From an uncultured Oscillospiraceae bacterium (GTDB lineage Bacteria; Bacillota; Clostridia; Oscillospirales; Oscillospiraceae), in assembly GCA_934589665.1 (NCBI GenBank), contig CAKTOJ010000072.1, forward strand, positions 1-8,800: a DNA stretch of 8,800 nucleotides. Reading direction: 5' to 3'. Both the position numbers and the translations under genes were made by a program. This document shows, piece by piece, positions 1-6,549 of this stretch. The first letter of the stretch is position 1. Each line of letters begins with the position of its first letter. The notes beneath the pieces are model-generated. The model was not told the origin of the DNA. It saw only the letters and a program-made list of their open reading frames with translations, and searched no databases.

Positions 1-112
1 GATTTTTGATACAGGCGCAGAGCTTGTTATGGTTTTCGCTCGTATTTCCCTTTTTGGTAATTTGAGTTCAATTTTTTAACCGTTTCGCAGACTGGTTGAT
101 ATTTTTTTCTTT

Positions 113-342
113 CCTTAACTTAACGGTTTTTTCTGGGAAAATTTCTCGAAAAAATACCCACCGCAAAAATTTTGATACCGCCATTTTTACAGCATGACGC
201 GGACAAGTTGAGATTTCACCAAGAACATTTCTCTGCCTGTTGATTGAAAAAATGGCGGATTTCTGCTGTTTTTGCAAGACTTGTTAAAATTTTCGCATGA
301 CATTCGCTGTTGCGGCGGTTTTAGAGGTCTGTTAAGTTAAGG
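113..342. repeat. AT-rich gene-free stretch bounded by 12-bp inverted repeats (MITE-like)
   Basis: CCTTAACTTAAC at 113-124 is the exact reverse complement of GTTAAGTTAAGG at 331-342. Nested inside is a second perfect 11-bp inverted repeat, CCGCCATTTTT (178-188) and AAAAATGGCGG (248-258). The two centres lie within about 10 bases of each other. I see no convincing gene in positions 1-411. The only open frame (minus, 277-68, 69 aa) is rich in Lys, Arg and Phe and lacks a recognisable domain. A 230-bp non-coding unit with terminal inverted repeats resembles a miniature transposable element, but I find no target-site duplication, and one arm coincides with the proposed left end of the neighbouring insertion sequence. 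It may instead be a remnant of an element sharing the same ends. Confidence 0.35.
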
Positions 343-411
343 CGGACATTTATTTTTCTCAAAATCCCTGTTTTGACGGTCAAAAACGGCCTTTGAAAAA
401 ATACCTGCGTT

Positions 412-449
412 GAGGGGGCGTGGGTCGATACCCTCGCCCCCTCTTTTTT
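412..449 (+). terminator. Rho-independent terminator pointing toward the transposase 3' end
   Basis: GAGGGGGCG (412-420) pairs with CGCCCCCTC (435-443). After one T/T mismatch the stem continues with GGGT (422-425) and ACCC (430-433) around a CGAT loop. T6 follows at 444-449 on the plus strand. The T tract makes it an intrinsic terminator for plus-strand transcription, ending one base before the complement of the transposase stop codon. It would stop transcripts entering from the left before they run antisense through the transposase. On the minus strand the same hairpin sits right after the transposase stop codon, but no T run follows it there. Confidence 0.75.
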
Positions 450-450
450 G

Positions 451-1734
451 TCAAGCGGCTACGCGATAGACAAACCCGCAAAATCCCTTGGCACGCAAGT
501 TGCGCTCGTCCTGCCTGTTCGGACGAATGGGGATAGTGTACCGCGCGATTTCTTTTAACAGCTTTTCGCCGTCCGTGTTCGGCGTTCGCAAATGCTCCTT
601 GCAGAGCATGACTGCCATTTTGAAATTCACCTTGTAGGCGTAGACGCCATTTGTCGGCTGTCGGATAACGACCTCGCGGCAGATGCGGCTTGCAAGGTTG
701 AACGCGGTCAGGCTTGCGAAAATCTCCTGTTCCGCGAAAGCGTCTGAGCGCCCATGCAGATTGACTAGCCCCATCGTGTACTTCAGGTCGCGGAACGATG
801 TCTCAATGCCCCAGCGCAGGTGATATAGCTCCTTGATGTCCGCGAGTGTAAAAGACGAGGGAAGCGAAGTCGCCACCGTTTCAAACTCGCCGTTGTCCAG
901 CAGAAAACGGCAGATACGAAAGCGCATGGGATACGGTGAGGAAAAGTCCCAGCGTCCGCGCCGCGTCTTGGAGCCTGCCTTGCTTTTCTTCGGAACTTGC
1001 AGAAAGACATACCCGTTTTTCTTGTCCTCCTTGGTCTGCGTGGTGGTGATGGTCGGACGGATAGTGCAGTCAAGCTCCATCATAGGCAGCTTTGCCACCT
1101 CACGCATTGCGGAGTAACTCTGCCTGACGCGAATGAGAAAATCCACATTTTCCTTTTCAAGACAATGGGCAATGAGGTTATAGCTCTCAAAGCCGCGGTC
1201 GGCAATGATGAGCGTCTTTTGCGTGAATGTGTTGCGCTTCAGCATCTCGACCAGCGCGCCGTTTTCATCTTTCCTTGGCTCTGGCTGAATGACCAAATCG
1301 GTGAAAGTGCGACTGAGAATGTCATAGAACGGCGTAACATGGAGTTGATTGACACCTTTGGGAATACCGTCATTCTGAACGAATGATGGCGCTTTGGGAT
1401 TGCGCGGCAGATTGACCGTCGTTCCATCTACTGCAAGTAAGCGATAACCGCAAAACAATTCGCTGTCCGTACAAGTGGAATTGAACTGGTCAAATACCGC
1501 GCGGAACACAGCGGGCGGGATTTGAGCGCGGCGCTGACTGAGCGCCGACGCAGTAGCTTGAATGCCCGCGTCGTGCAAAATCTTAGCTAAACTACCGCCC
1601 TCCGCGCCAATTAAAAGACGTATGACCGTTTCAGCTGTCAAGGCGCTTTTGCGAGAAAAATCTTTGCTGTCGCTGAACTGCGCGGCCTTGCTGACAGCGG
1701 CGGCAAGTGCCGCAAAAATATAATATATTGACAT
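451..1734 (-). CDS. IS4-family DDE transposase
   Basis: This gene encodes the enzyme that cuts and joins the ends of its insertion sequence through a two-metal DDE active site. With the start at 1734 the protein is 427 aa, full length for the family. The first catalytic Asp lies in the AVDGTT motif (Asp103), the second in IIADRGFES (Asp179). The Glu belongs to the IS4 signature Y-(2)-R-(3)-E-(6)-K: Tyr304, Arg307, Glu311, Lys318. All are present and the frame is unbroken, so it may be active. An upstream ATG at 1794 would add 20 residues. I prefer 1734 because GAAAGG lies about 10 bases before it and the family-typical sequence begins there. GC content is lower than in the metabolic genes beside it, consistent with a transferred element. 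The DDE assignment is strong; the start is less so. Confidence 0.93.
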   Translation of the reverse strand: MSIYYIFAALAAAVSKAAQFSDSKDFSRKSALTAETVIRLLIGAEGGSLAKILHDAGIQATASALSQRRAQIPPAVFRAVFDQFNSTCTDSELFCGYRLLAVDGTTVNLPRNPKAPSFVQNDGIPKGVNQLHVTPFYDILSRTFTDLVIQPEPRKDENGALVEMLKRNTFTQKTLIIADRGFESYNLIAHCLEKENVDFLIRVRQSYSAMREVAKLPMMELDCTIRPTITTTQTKEDKKNGYVFLQVPKKSKAGSKTRRGRWDFSSPYPMRFRICRFLLDNGEFETVATSLPSSFTLADIKELYHLRWGIETSFRDLKYTMGLVNLHGRSDAFAEQEIFASLTAFNLASRICREVVIRQPTNGVYAYKVNFKMAVMLCKEHLRTPNTDGEKLLKEIARYTIPIRPNRQDERNLRAKGFCGFVYRVAA

Positions 1735-1861
1735 AAAGAGATAGCCTTTCAACGAAAATTCGCCGGATGAAAGAAGAAAACACCAAACGCACACCCATAA
1801 CAGGGCGTGTACGCTTGATGTTCAAAATGCTCGCTACTTTTGCTTTGGCTGTTGGGTTATT

Positions 1862-1957
1862 CTCTCAAATTTTGGCTAACTCTCAAATAAAAGCAATCAA
1901 AAACTTCTAAAACTCAATCAATTTTGGCTAAACTCTCACATTTTGGCTGTCTCAAAT
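1862..1957. repeat. Short direct repeats upstream of the transposase
   Basis: The core ATTTTGGCT occurs three times, at 1869-1877, 1921-1929 and 1940-1948. Each lies among CTCTCA or TCTCAAA segments. Read on the minus strand, the unit is AGCCAAAAT followed by a TGAG-type run. The copies lie in the AT-rich, gene-free DNA between the transposase start (1734) and the glycyl radical activase stop (2206). Subterminal repeats like these can be transposase binding sites, but nothing here proves that. Otherwise, from 1735 to 2084 I see no gene. Confidence 0.45.
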
Positions 1958-2084
1958 TCTGCTTGCGAACACCGTTCACCACGGCGTTAATATAAGGATA
2001 GCTGGAATTTCTAAAAATGTCAACAGACCACAGCAGTTTTTTACAAACGGTTCACAAAAGATAATTGGCTTAACAGAATGAGTG

Positions 2085-2143
2085 AAAAACAGCGCGACTG
2101 TTAAGGAGCGGAAAACCCGCTTCTGCTCCCCAACAGCCGCGCT
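2085..2143 (-). terminator. Intrinsic terminator of the reductase-GRE-activase operon
   Basis: A long interrupted stem: AGCGCG (2091-2096), CTGTT (2098-2102) and GGAGC (2105-2109) pair with CGCGCT (2138-2143), AACAG (2132-2136) and GCTCC (2125-2129). The small internal loops are symmetric (a/c and aa/cc). On the minus strand it is followed by G and then T5 (2089-2085), which orients it as the terminator for the genes ending at 2206, about 63 bases upstream. Depending on where the insertion sequence ends, it is either the original operon terminator or one supplied by the element. Confidence 0.7.
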
Positions 2144-2205
2144 TTCAGCTTAACTTAATGACATTGACCACGGTACGTCCCTTTTTCTACGAATGCACTC
2201 CCGTC

Positions 2206-3144
2206 TCAGCTTCTGCCGACGCCGGATATTTCTGAATCCATCCCGACGCTTTCAAACAGCGCACGGATCCGCTCTGCATACTCTTCCTCCGGCGGCGCAT
2301 AGCGTTCCTGATGTCCGCCGATGTGCTCCATCTTTGATACGCCCATGCTGTGATAGGGCAGCAGCGTCACCTTCGGCAGCCGGTGTGTCCGGTAAAATTC
2401 CGCCGTCCGCTCCATCAGCTCCATATCGTCGTTCAGGCCATGGATCAGCGGCATCCGCATATGCAGCTTTTTCCGAGTAGCCGGATCAGCCGCCAGCAGC
2501 TCCAGATTGTGCAGGATCAGCTTGTTGTCAAGTCCTGTCAGATCTTTATGCCACTGCGGATCGATGCATTTCATGTCGTAGAGGATATCCGTGACGTTTT
2601 CCCGCCGCGCCAGCGACACCAGAAATTGGGATTCCCCGCAGCCCGAGGTGTCCAGACAGACCCGAATCCCCTCCTGCGCAGCCAGCTCCGTCAGCTCCTC
2701 CGCAAACGCCTGATGAGCAAGCAGCTCGCCGCCGCTGATGGTCATTCCGCCGCCGGTCTGCTCATAAAAGTCCCGGTCCTTTACCACCTCGTCCATGACC
2801 TCCCGCGCGGTCATCCGGCGTCCCACCGCCTTGAGCCCGCCGGCATAGCAGTCCTTCACGCATGCCATGCAGCCGTCGCAGCTCTGACGGTCAATTTCGA
2901 TCTGCCGCTCGGCGTTGACATAAATTGCCTTCCGTGGGCAGTGCTCAATGCAGTAGCCGCAGTGAATACAGCTGTTGGGCATACGGATGATCTCCTGCTC
3001 GAAGGCGATCAGCTCCGGATTGTGGCACCAGCGGCATCTGAGCGGGCAGCCCTTTAAAAATACTGTGGTGCGGATACCCGGACCGTCATCAGTGGAAAAC
3101 TTCTGGATCGCGCCCACAAGGGCGCTCCGCTCCCTTTCGCTCAT
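2206..3144 (-). CDS. Glycyl radical enzyme activase (radical SAM)
   Basis: This is the iron-sulfur activase that uses S-adenosylmethionine to abstract hydrogen from the glycine of its partner GRE and so create the stable glycyl radical. The 312-aa protein starts with the family's DDGPGIRTTVFLKGC stretch. The radical-SAM cluster motif CxxxCxxC is Cys33, Cys37, Cys40. Two ferredoxin-type clusters follow: Cys59, 62, 65, 69 and Cys89, 92, 95, 99. That insert is typical of activases of dehydratase and decarboxylase GREs and is absent from the plain pyruvate formate-lyase activase. The TISGGE motif for SAM binding follows. Its ATG overlaps the GRE stop codon (ATGA, 3144-3141) and no strong ribosome binding site is visible, so translational coupling is likely. 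The function is secure; the partner is inferred from the overlap. Confidence 0.96.
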   Translation of the reverse strand: MSERERSALVGAIQKFSTDDGPGIRTTVFLKGCPLRCRWCHNPELIAFEQEIIRMPNSCIHCGYCIEHCPRKAIYVNAERQIEIDRQSCDGCMACVKDCYAGGLKAVGRRMTAREVMDEVVKDRDFYEQTGGGMTISGGELLAHQAFAEELTELAAQEGIRVCLDTSGCGESQFLVSLARRENVTDILYDMKCIDPQWHKDLTGLDNKLILHNLELLAADPATRKKLHMRMPLIHGLNDDMELMERTAEFYRTHRLPKVTLLPYHSMGVSKMEHIGGHQERYAPPEEEYAERIRALFESVGMDSEISGVGRS

Positions 3145-5519
3145 ACAGCGGAGCGGTAATGCGTGGTACGGTAGATGATGGAATCCTGCGCGTCCTTATC
3201 CAGCTCGGTGAAATACGCCATGTAGCCGGCCACACGCACCATCAGTCCGCGGTACTGCTCCGGATGCTTCTGCGCCGCCTTGAGCGTCTCGTCGTCCACC
3301 ACATTGATCTGGATATGCTCGCCGCCATGGGTAAAGAACGTGCGGATCACGCCCTCAATGGCCTGCAGGCCCCGCTCGCCGCTGACGCCCTGCGGATCAA
3401 AACGAATGTTGAACAGCGCGCCGTCGTGGAAGTTTTCCTGTCCCATGGATGCAACCGACTTCACCGTGGCGGTGGGGCCGTTGACATCCCGTCCCATCAT
3501 GGGCGAGGCATTATCGCAGAAGGCCTCACCGGCCAGACGTCCGTCCGGCGTCGCGCCGCAGACCGCGCCGTGGGATACGTTCACCGTCTGTGAGAGGTTG
3601 GAGAAGGAATAGTAGCCGCCGCGCGCGTCGTGCCACGACTGGACATTGGAGGCGATGAACTGCAGCATTTCACGGTACACGCCGTCCACATGCGGATCAT
3701 CGTTGCCGAACTTGGCCGGCTTGTTGAGCAGCAGCTGGCGCGTCCGTTCCTCGCCCTCAAAGTTCTTGTCCAGCACCCGGATGAGCTGATCCATGGTCAG
3801 ATCGTGATCTTCAAAGACGCATTTTTCGATCGCCACCAGAGAGTCAGCCAGATTGGCCGCGCCGGTGACGAACATGCCGGCCGTGGAATACTTTGCACCG
3901 CCCTGCTGGACGGACCTGCCGGACTCCACGCAGCCCTTGGTGACCATGGAAGCGAAGATCACCGGAAAACGCGTGGCATGGTAGGGCTGCATCATGTTAT
4001 AGCCAACGCGGATCTTATTATAAAAATAGAGCAGCTGCTTTTTCACCGCGTCCTTGAGCTCTTCAATGTTTTTGAAGTCACGGGGATCTCCGGTCTCCAA
4101 CCCCATCCGGTCGCCCGTGGCGGGGTCGATGCCGTTGTGCAGCACCAGTTCAAGCACCTTGGGCGCGTTGACATAACCCGCGTCGGGCGAGCCGTCTGTC
4201 GTGCCGCCGCCGGGGCCGGGCTGAATACAGCCTACGATCGTCCAGTCTCTCGCCTCCTCCATCGAGCAGCCCTTGCCGAGAGACATCTTCATGGCCGCCT
4301 CGTCGTTGAAGAAGCCTGGATTCGCCATGCCGGCCTGCACCATCTCGCAGCCCTTGCGCATCAGCGCCTCAGGCGTGCCCTCCCAGACGCGAAGGGCCAT
4401 AACCGGCTGGGTCGTCTGCATTTCGGCAGCCGCATCCAGACAGAGATAGGAAAGGTCGTTGCTGGCATCCTGCCCGTCGGGCGTCTGGCCGCCCACGACC
4501 AGAATCTGCCACATGGGATAGCCGGCAAAGGAGGACGCGTACCACTGGTCGCGCACCTCATAAACCTCGCAGGCCTTGAGATAAAAGCACTCTAAAAGCT
4601 CCAGCGCCGCCTCACGGCCCAGGCTCTTGTCCTCCAGCACGTCCTTGCGGTAAAACGGCCACATATACTGGTCGAACCGGCCGAAGCCGCAGGCGGTGGT
4701 GCACACCTCGATGTGGAAATACACATGGGCGAACCACACCATCTGCAGCGCCTGCCAGAAGGTCTGCGGCGGATTCTCCGGAACCACGCGGCAATTCTCC
4801 GCAATCTGCAGCAGCTCTGAGCGGCGCTCGGGGTCCGCACACACCTCCGCCTGACGCTTGGCCTCGTCCGCCATCCGGTGGGCGTAGGTAATCAAGCCCT
4901 CACACTGGATGATGCAGGCGTTCCAGAAGTCGATCTTCTCCTGCTCCTCCGCGCTCTGGCTGCATGTGGCAGCGATGCGCTCGCGGCACTCGTCAATGTA
5001 GCCGCGAAGGCCGACGCGCAGCAGCTTTTCATGGTCGCAGGTCGTCTCGCCGGACACGCCGTTGCGCAGTCCGACGGAGATCAGATCCTCCCGCCGCGCC
5101 TTCTCGATATCGGGCGGCAGCACCTGTGAGGCGATATCCTCCATCGAGCGGCCGATCCAATAGTCCTTCAGTGTCTTGATAATGGTCCCCCGATCCTCGG
5201 GGGAAACGTCATAGGGATCGCACTTGCGGGTGGGGAACGCGTCAATGTCGTGGAGATAAAATTTCTCCGCAGACTGAAATTCCGGGTGCAGATTCGCGCC
5301 GCGGTACTTGTTGGTGGGGGTGCCGACGATCAGCTCATTGTCCATCACCAGCGTGGTCATGTGCTCCATGATGTAATTGACCACCTTGGCGCGGAACAGC
5401 GGCGCGGCATCCCCGGCAAACCTCTGATAGGCCTCCGTCTGCAGCACAAGGCGCTCTGCCGTAATGCAGGGTCGGGAGCTGAAATATTTATTTCTTAACG
5501 CTTGAACACGATCTGTCAT
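3141..5519 (-). CDS. Glycyl radical enzyme, hydroxyproline/diol dehydratase-like, substrate unknown
   Basis: This 792-aa protein is a complete GRE of the PFL/glycerol-dehydratase superfamily. The glycyl radical loop RVAGYMAYF near the C-terminus puts the radical on Gly765, followed by the usual LDKDAQDSIIYRTTH tail. The thiyl cysteine is Cys431 in IVGCIQPGP. The Cys/Gly spacing and total length resemble trans-4-hydroxy-L-proline dehydratase (HypD) and glycerol or propanediol dehydratases. The GFGRFDQYMWPFY stretch (278-290) is another family block. The residue two after the cysteine is Gln433; characterised dehydratase, choline-lyase and isethionate-lyase members have Glu there as general base. 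The loop also has Met767 where Ser is common. The start at 5519 is supported by AAAGGAG about 10 bases upstream. It follows the aldo/keto reductase by 29 bases and overlaps the activase by 4. Fold and radical chemistry are secure; the reaction (dehydration, C-N, C-S or other cleavage) cannot be named from sequence alone. Confidence 0.95.
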   Translation of the reverse strand: MTDRVQALRNKYFSSRPCITAERLVLQTEAYQRFAGDAAPLFRAKVVNYIMEHMTTLVMDNELIVGTPTNKYRGANLHPEFQSAEKFYLHDIDAFPTRKCDPYDVSPEDRGTIIKTLKDYWIGRSMEDIASQVLPPDIEKARREDLISVGLRNGVSGETTCDHEKLLRVGLRGYIDECRERIAATCSQSAEEQEKIDFWNACIIQCEGLITYAHRMADEAKRQAEVCADPERRSELLQIAENCRVVPENPPQTFWQALQMVWFAHVYFHIEVCTTACGFGRFDQYMWPFYRKDVLEDKSLGREAALELLECFYLKACEVYEVRDQWYASSFAGYPMWQILVVGGQTPDGQDASNDLSYLCLDAAAEMQTTQPVMALRVWEGTPEALMRKGCEMVQAGMANPGFFNDEAAMKMSLGKGCSMEEARDWTIVGCIQPGPGGGTTDGSPDAGYVNAPKVLELVLHNGIDPATGDRMGLETGDPRDFKNIEELKDAVKKQLLYFYNKIRVGYNMMQPYHATRFPVIFASMVTKGCVESGRSVQQGGAKYSTAGMFVTGAANLADSLVAIEKCVFEDHDLTMDQLIRVLDKNFEGEERTRQLLLNKPAKFGNDDPHVDGVYREMLQFIASNVQSWHDARGGYYSFSNLSQTVNVSHGAVCGATPDGRLAGEAFCDNASPMMGRDVNGPTATVKSVASMGQENFHDGALFNIRFDPQGVSGERGLQAIEGVIRTFFTHGGEHIQINVVDDETLKAAQKHPEQYRGLMVRVAGYMAYFTELDKDAQDSIIYRTTHYRSAV

Positions 5520-5548
5520 ACGCTTTGCTCTCCTTTGCGGAATATTTC

Positions 5549-6427
5549 TTAATACTTTTCCATGGGGACCTTCGCGGCCGGCGCCGGGAATGACTGCGAA
5601 AGCTGCGCAATGTCCTCCTCCGTGAGCACGATGCCTCGGGCCGCGTAGTTCTCATCAATATGGTCAAAGCCAACCGCCTTGGGGATGGCCGCCATATCCT
5701 CCAGCCGCAGCACAAATGCCAGCAGCAGCTGCACAATGGAGCAGCCGCGGCGCTGCGCCACCGCCTTGACGTTCTCATCCTGCATGATCCGTTCCTTGGA
5801 CACGTGATCCTGCGTCACAAGAGCCCCGGCCTGTCCCACCGGGCAGTAAGCCATAAAGGGCACGCCGTGCTCCCGCTGCCACGGCAGCAGATCGTATTCA
5901 ATGCCCCGGCTGCCGAGGTTGTAGAGGATCTGATTGACGCAGCAGTTCCTGCCGTCCGGCACCTTCCACAGCGCCTCCATGTCCTCCACATCAAAGTTCG
6001 AGACGCCCCAGCGGCGGATCTTTCCCTCCGCCTTGAGCTCCTCCATGCACGCCACGGTCTCACTCAGATCGGCCTCCCCCCGCCAGTGGAGCAGATAGAG
6101 GTCGGCGTAGTCCGTCTCCAGCAGCGCAAGCGAGCGGTCAAGGCTGGAACGGATGCGGCGCCGGTTTGCGTTTTCCGGATAAACCTTGGTGACGATGAAC
6201 TGTCCCGCGCGGTCATAGCCCTTCAGAGCCTTTCCCACCAGCAGCTCCGCCTTGCCGTCGGCGTACATTTCGGCGGTGTCGATCATACGGAAGCCTACGT
6301 CAAATCCATGGCGCAGTCCCGCAATCTCGCGCTCCATCTTTCGGTCATCCTCCGCCATCTGCCACGTGCCCTGCCCCAGCCGGGGCATGTAGGAGCCGTC
6401 TGGCAGCAAAATCTGGTCTTTCAGCAT
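5549..6427 (-). CDS. Aldo/keto reductase
   Basis: This is a cytoplasmic NAD(P)H-dependent carbonyl reductase of the aldo/keto reductase superfamily, 292 aa with a TIM-barrel fold. The catalytic tetrad is visible: Asp50 and Tyr55 in MIDTAEMY, Lys81 in VTKVYP and His114 in LLHW. RRWGVSNF (138-145) and the cofactor-binding AIPKAV (247-252) are also present. It resembles the DkgA/YeaE type that reduces small diketones or methylglyoxal. I place the start at 6427 because GAGG lies 8 bases upstream; an in-frame ATG at 6472 would add 15 weakly related residues (EEEEKT) and overlap the leader hairpin. It is first in the operon before the GRE, so it may reduce an aldehyde or ketone that the GRE makes, though its substrate is unknown. 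Tandem function with the GRE is inferred from the 29-base spacing. Confidence 0.93.
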   Translation of the reverse strand: MLKDQILLPDGSYMPRLGQGTWQMAEDDRKMEREIAGLRHGFDVGFRMIDTAEMYADGKAELLVGKALKGYDRAGQFIVTKVYPENANRRRIRSSLDRSLALLETDYADLYLLHWRGEADLSETVACMEELKAEGKIRRWGVSNFDVEDMEALWKVPDGRNCCVNQILYNLGSRGIEYDLLPWQREHGVPFMAYCPVGQAGALVTQDHVSKERIMQDENVKAVAQRRGCSIVQLLLAFVLRLEDMAAIPKAVGFDHIDENYAARGIVLTEEDIAQLSQSFPAPAAKVPMEKY

Positions 6428-6450
6428 GGTTTTTTCCTCTTCTTCTATCA

Positions 6451-6492
6451 GCGCATGACCCGCATCAGCCAAAGGGCCAATGCGGGCAGCGC
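6451..6492 (-). other. Leader hairpin in the 5' UTR of the aldo/keto reductase operon
   Basis: CCCGCAT (6459-6465) pairs with ATGCGGG (6480-6486), and GCC/GGC pairs inside it around an AAAG loop. GCGC at 6451-6454 and 6489-6492 can close an outer helix. It lies between the predicted -10 at 6509-6514 and the ribosome binding site near 6436-6440, so it would fill most of a roughly 75-base leader. No T tract follows on the minus strand, so it is not a terminator. It may stabilise the mRNA or be bound by a regulator; I do not recognise it as a known riboswitch. Confidence 0.45.
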
Positions 6493-6508
6493 ATCTTCAC
6501 TTTACTTT

Positions 6509-6537
6509 ATTGTAACTGCTATAGTGTCCGGAGGCAA
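6509..6537 (-). promoter_or_regulatory. Predicted sigma-A promoter for the reductase-GRE-activase operon
   Basis: On the minus strand, TTGCCT (6537-6532) and TACAAT (6514-6509) are separated by 17 bases, the ideal spacing for the housekeeping sigma factor. It sits in the 122-base spacer after the transporter stop codon, with a predicted start of transcription near 6502. No intrinsic terminator follows the transporter gene, so readthrough from the lysine-riboswitch transcript is also possible. The operon may therefore have two sources of expression. Confidence 0.6.
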
Positions 6538-6549
6538 CCAAAAATTTGA

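Larger units (their letters stand above)
332..2158 (-). mobile_element. IS4-family insertion sequence (boundaries approximate)
   Basis: An IS4-type transposase gene with 100-400 bp of AT-rich DNA on each side. The best end pair I can see is TTAAGTTAAG at 332-341 and its reverse complement CTTAACTTAA at 2149-2158 (10 bp, perfect), giving about 1.83 kb. Two alternative pairs are also present: GGTCTGTT at 326-333 with AACAGACC at 2022-2029 (about 1.70 kb), and CTGTTAAG starting near 329 with CTTAACAG at 2069-2076. No clear target duplication flanks any of these pairs, so the ends are not settled. The terminator hairpin at 2085-2143 falls inside the element under the first choice and outside under the other two. 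The element is inserted just past the 3' end of the glycyl radical operon and disrupts no gene I can recognise. The presence of an IS is secure; the exact limits are not. Confidence 0.55.

Noticed and set aside
68..277. Minus-strand 69-codon frame in the AT-rich left flank
   Set aside because: No ribosome binding site, no domain, low-complexity basic composition, and it overlaps the nested inverted repeats.
371..385. Palindrome TTTTGAC-G-GTCAAAA as an operator
   Set aside because: It lies between the IS end and the terminator with no promoter or gene start next to it; it may be chance in AT-rich DNA.
1735..1794. 20-residue longer transposase start
   Set aside because: The added residues are unlike the family and the later ATG has GAAAGG at a usable distance.
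2350..3057. Plus-strand open frame of 235 codons
   Set aside because: Antisense to the activase, whose cysteine motifs are unmistakable on the other strand.
3630..4595. Plus-strand open frame of 321 codons
   Set aside because: Antisense to the glycyl radical enzyme; rich in His, Leu and Ala with no motif, explained by the GC-rich third positions of the real gene.
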